Assembly (NCBI GenBank): GCA_027004335.1
Contig: JALTID010000192.1
Location: 1-7,680 of the forward strand
Source of the DNA: a bacterium
Lineage (GTDB): Bacteria; JALSQH01
Direction: 5' to 3'
DNA: 7,680 nucleotides
The notes below the pieces were generated by a model. The model did no database searches and was not told the DNA's origin. It saw only the letters and a program-made list of their open reading frames with translations. Every line of letters starts with the position of its first letter. The first letter of the stretch is position 1. Below, piece by piece: positions 7,278 through 7,680 of this stretch. The translations under genes were made by a program, and so were the position numbers.

Positions 7278-7680
7278 GGAAGGGTCCGGTACCGGGGTCG
7301 CCCCGATGGACATTTGAATGTCAGGTCGGGGAGGAAAGTCCGGACTCCACAGGGCAGGGTGGTTGGTAACACCAACCCTTCCCGCCGTTAAGGGCGGGAA
7401 GAGGGAAAGCGCCACAGAAAATAGACCGCCTATCCTCCCGATGATCAGCTGTAACTGACCATCGGGAGCGGCAAGGGTGAAAAGGTGGTGTAAGAGACCA
7501 CCGCCTCCGATGGTAACATCGGAGGGGAAGGCAAGCCCCACCTGGAGCAAGGCCAAATAGGGGGTGGCTAGCCCGGCTGTAAGCCCCCGGGTAGGCCGCT
7601 GGATTCCGATGGTGACATCGGGACAAGATAAATGACCCTACCTGACCCATTTCAGAGAAATGGGTCAGGTAGGGTCATTT
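7278..7680 (+). ncRNA. rnpB: RNase P RNA, bacterial type A (3' end missing or interrupted)
   Basis: Catalytic RNA that trims the 5' leader of pre-tRNA. Conserved blocks occur in the right order. P3 hairpin 7300-7331. CR-I GAGGAAAGTCCGGACT at 7331-7346, with the 5' strand of P4. P8 and P9 hairpins around 7361-7399. AGGGAAAGCGCCACAGAAA from 7402. A long P12 (about 7434-7468). AGGGTGAAAAGGTGGTGTAAG from 7475, including P13. P14 with a GTAA loop (7507-7522). GGAGCAAGGCCAAATAG from 7543. The GGTAGGC loop near 7590, which in E. coli binds the tRNA CCA end. P18 with a GTGA loop (7606-7621). The conserved AGATAAATGA at 7626-7635. GACCC (7634-7638) pairs with GGGTC (7295-7299) as helix P2. The CR-V block (ACAGAA plus the second strand of P4) and the 3' strand of P1 should come next. 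They are absent up to 7680, where an inverted repeat lies instead. The gene is far more GC-rich than its surroundings. Confidence 0.93.
7630..7680. repeat. Perfect 23-bp inverted repeat with 5-base loop in the 3' part of rnpB
   Basis: The left arm 7630-7652 is the exact reverse complement of the right arm 7658-7680, with loop CAGAG at 7653-7657. The left arm includes the conserved AAATGA and the 3' strand of helix P2 of RNase P RNA. The right arm ends at the last base of the window, so the repeat may be longer. The inner 12 bp could be helix P19, which many bacterial RNase P RNAs carry at this place. The outer 11 bp has no role in the normal fold. There is no T tract visible to make it a terminator. 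Confidence 0.9.

Noticed and set aside
7281-7639. AGGGTC (7281-7286) with GACCCT (7634-7639) as helix P1, making rnpB complete
   Set aside because: The position after AGATAAATGA is that of the P2 strand, which pairs with 7295-7299 instead. This reading would also leave no second strand for the essential helix P4.
7158-7650. Two minus-strand open frames across the right end (about 109 and 132 aa)
   Set aside because: They lie antisense to RNase P RNA, are rich in Pro, Arg and Gly from its GC-rich stems, and show no protein family features.
7653-7660. CAGAGAA in the palindrome loop as the start of the missing CR-V block
   Set aside because: It is not followed by a CCGGCTT-like P4 strand and sits in the loop of a perfect hairpin.
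7630-7680. The palindrome as an ordinary intrinsic terminator of rnpB
   Set aside because: No T tract is visible after the stem, and the stem begins inside the conserved core before P4 and P1 are completed.

Overview
The window comes from a low-G+C bacterium whose protein-coding DNA is visibly AT-rich, while its one structural RNA gene is clearly GC-rich. That contrast is common in thermophiles, but the lineage cannot be fixed from this sequence. A lipoprotein signal peptide followed by a secreted glycoside hydrolase fits a Gram-negative (diderm) cell envelope, by inference.

Layout, left to right. Positions 4566 down to 1 hold a minus-strand operon of three genes. The first is a lipoprotein glycoside hydrolase of the GH39/PslG-like type (4566-3211). 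The second is a family 2 glycosyltransferase (3235-2234). The third is a large membrane protein that runs off the left edge (2195-1). It looks like an M50 site-2 protease that has lost its zinc ligands, joined to two cyclic-nucleotide-binding domains. It lies on an uninterrupted reading frame that has no stop inside the window. Divergent from the operon, and only 21 bases from its first start codon, is a Mut7-C (PIN-like RNase plus zinc ribbon) gene on the plus strand (4588-5091). It converges on and overlaps by 13 bases the end of cstA (6773-5079, minus), a carbon-starvation/pyruvate transporter. cstA is preceded by a small unknown gene (7127-6789, minus) in the same apparent operon. From about 7278 to the right edge lies the bacterial RNase P RNA gene, rnpB, on the plus strand.

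How the parts may work together: the hydrolase and glycosyltransferase suggest synthesis or trimming of an extracellular or envelope polysaccharide. The third gene looks like a membrane sensor that could link this to a nucleotide signal (inference). cstA and rnpB appear to be ordinary neighbours.

The two most unusual things are the degenerate protease with twin cNMP domains and a perfect 23-base inverted repeat at the 3' part of rnpB. The inverted repeat starts inside the conserved core and runs exactly to the window edge, so the essential 3' strands of helices P4 and P1 are not seen.
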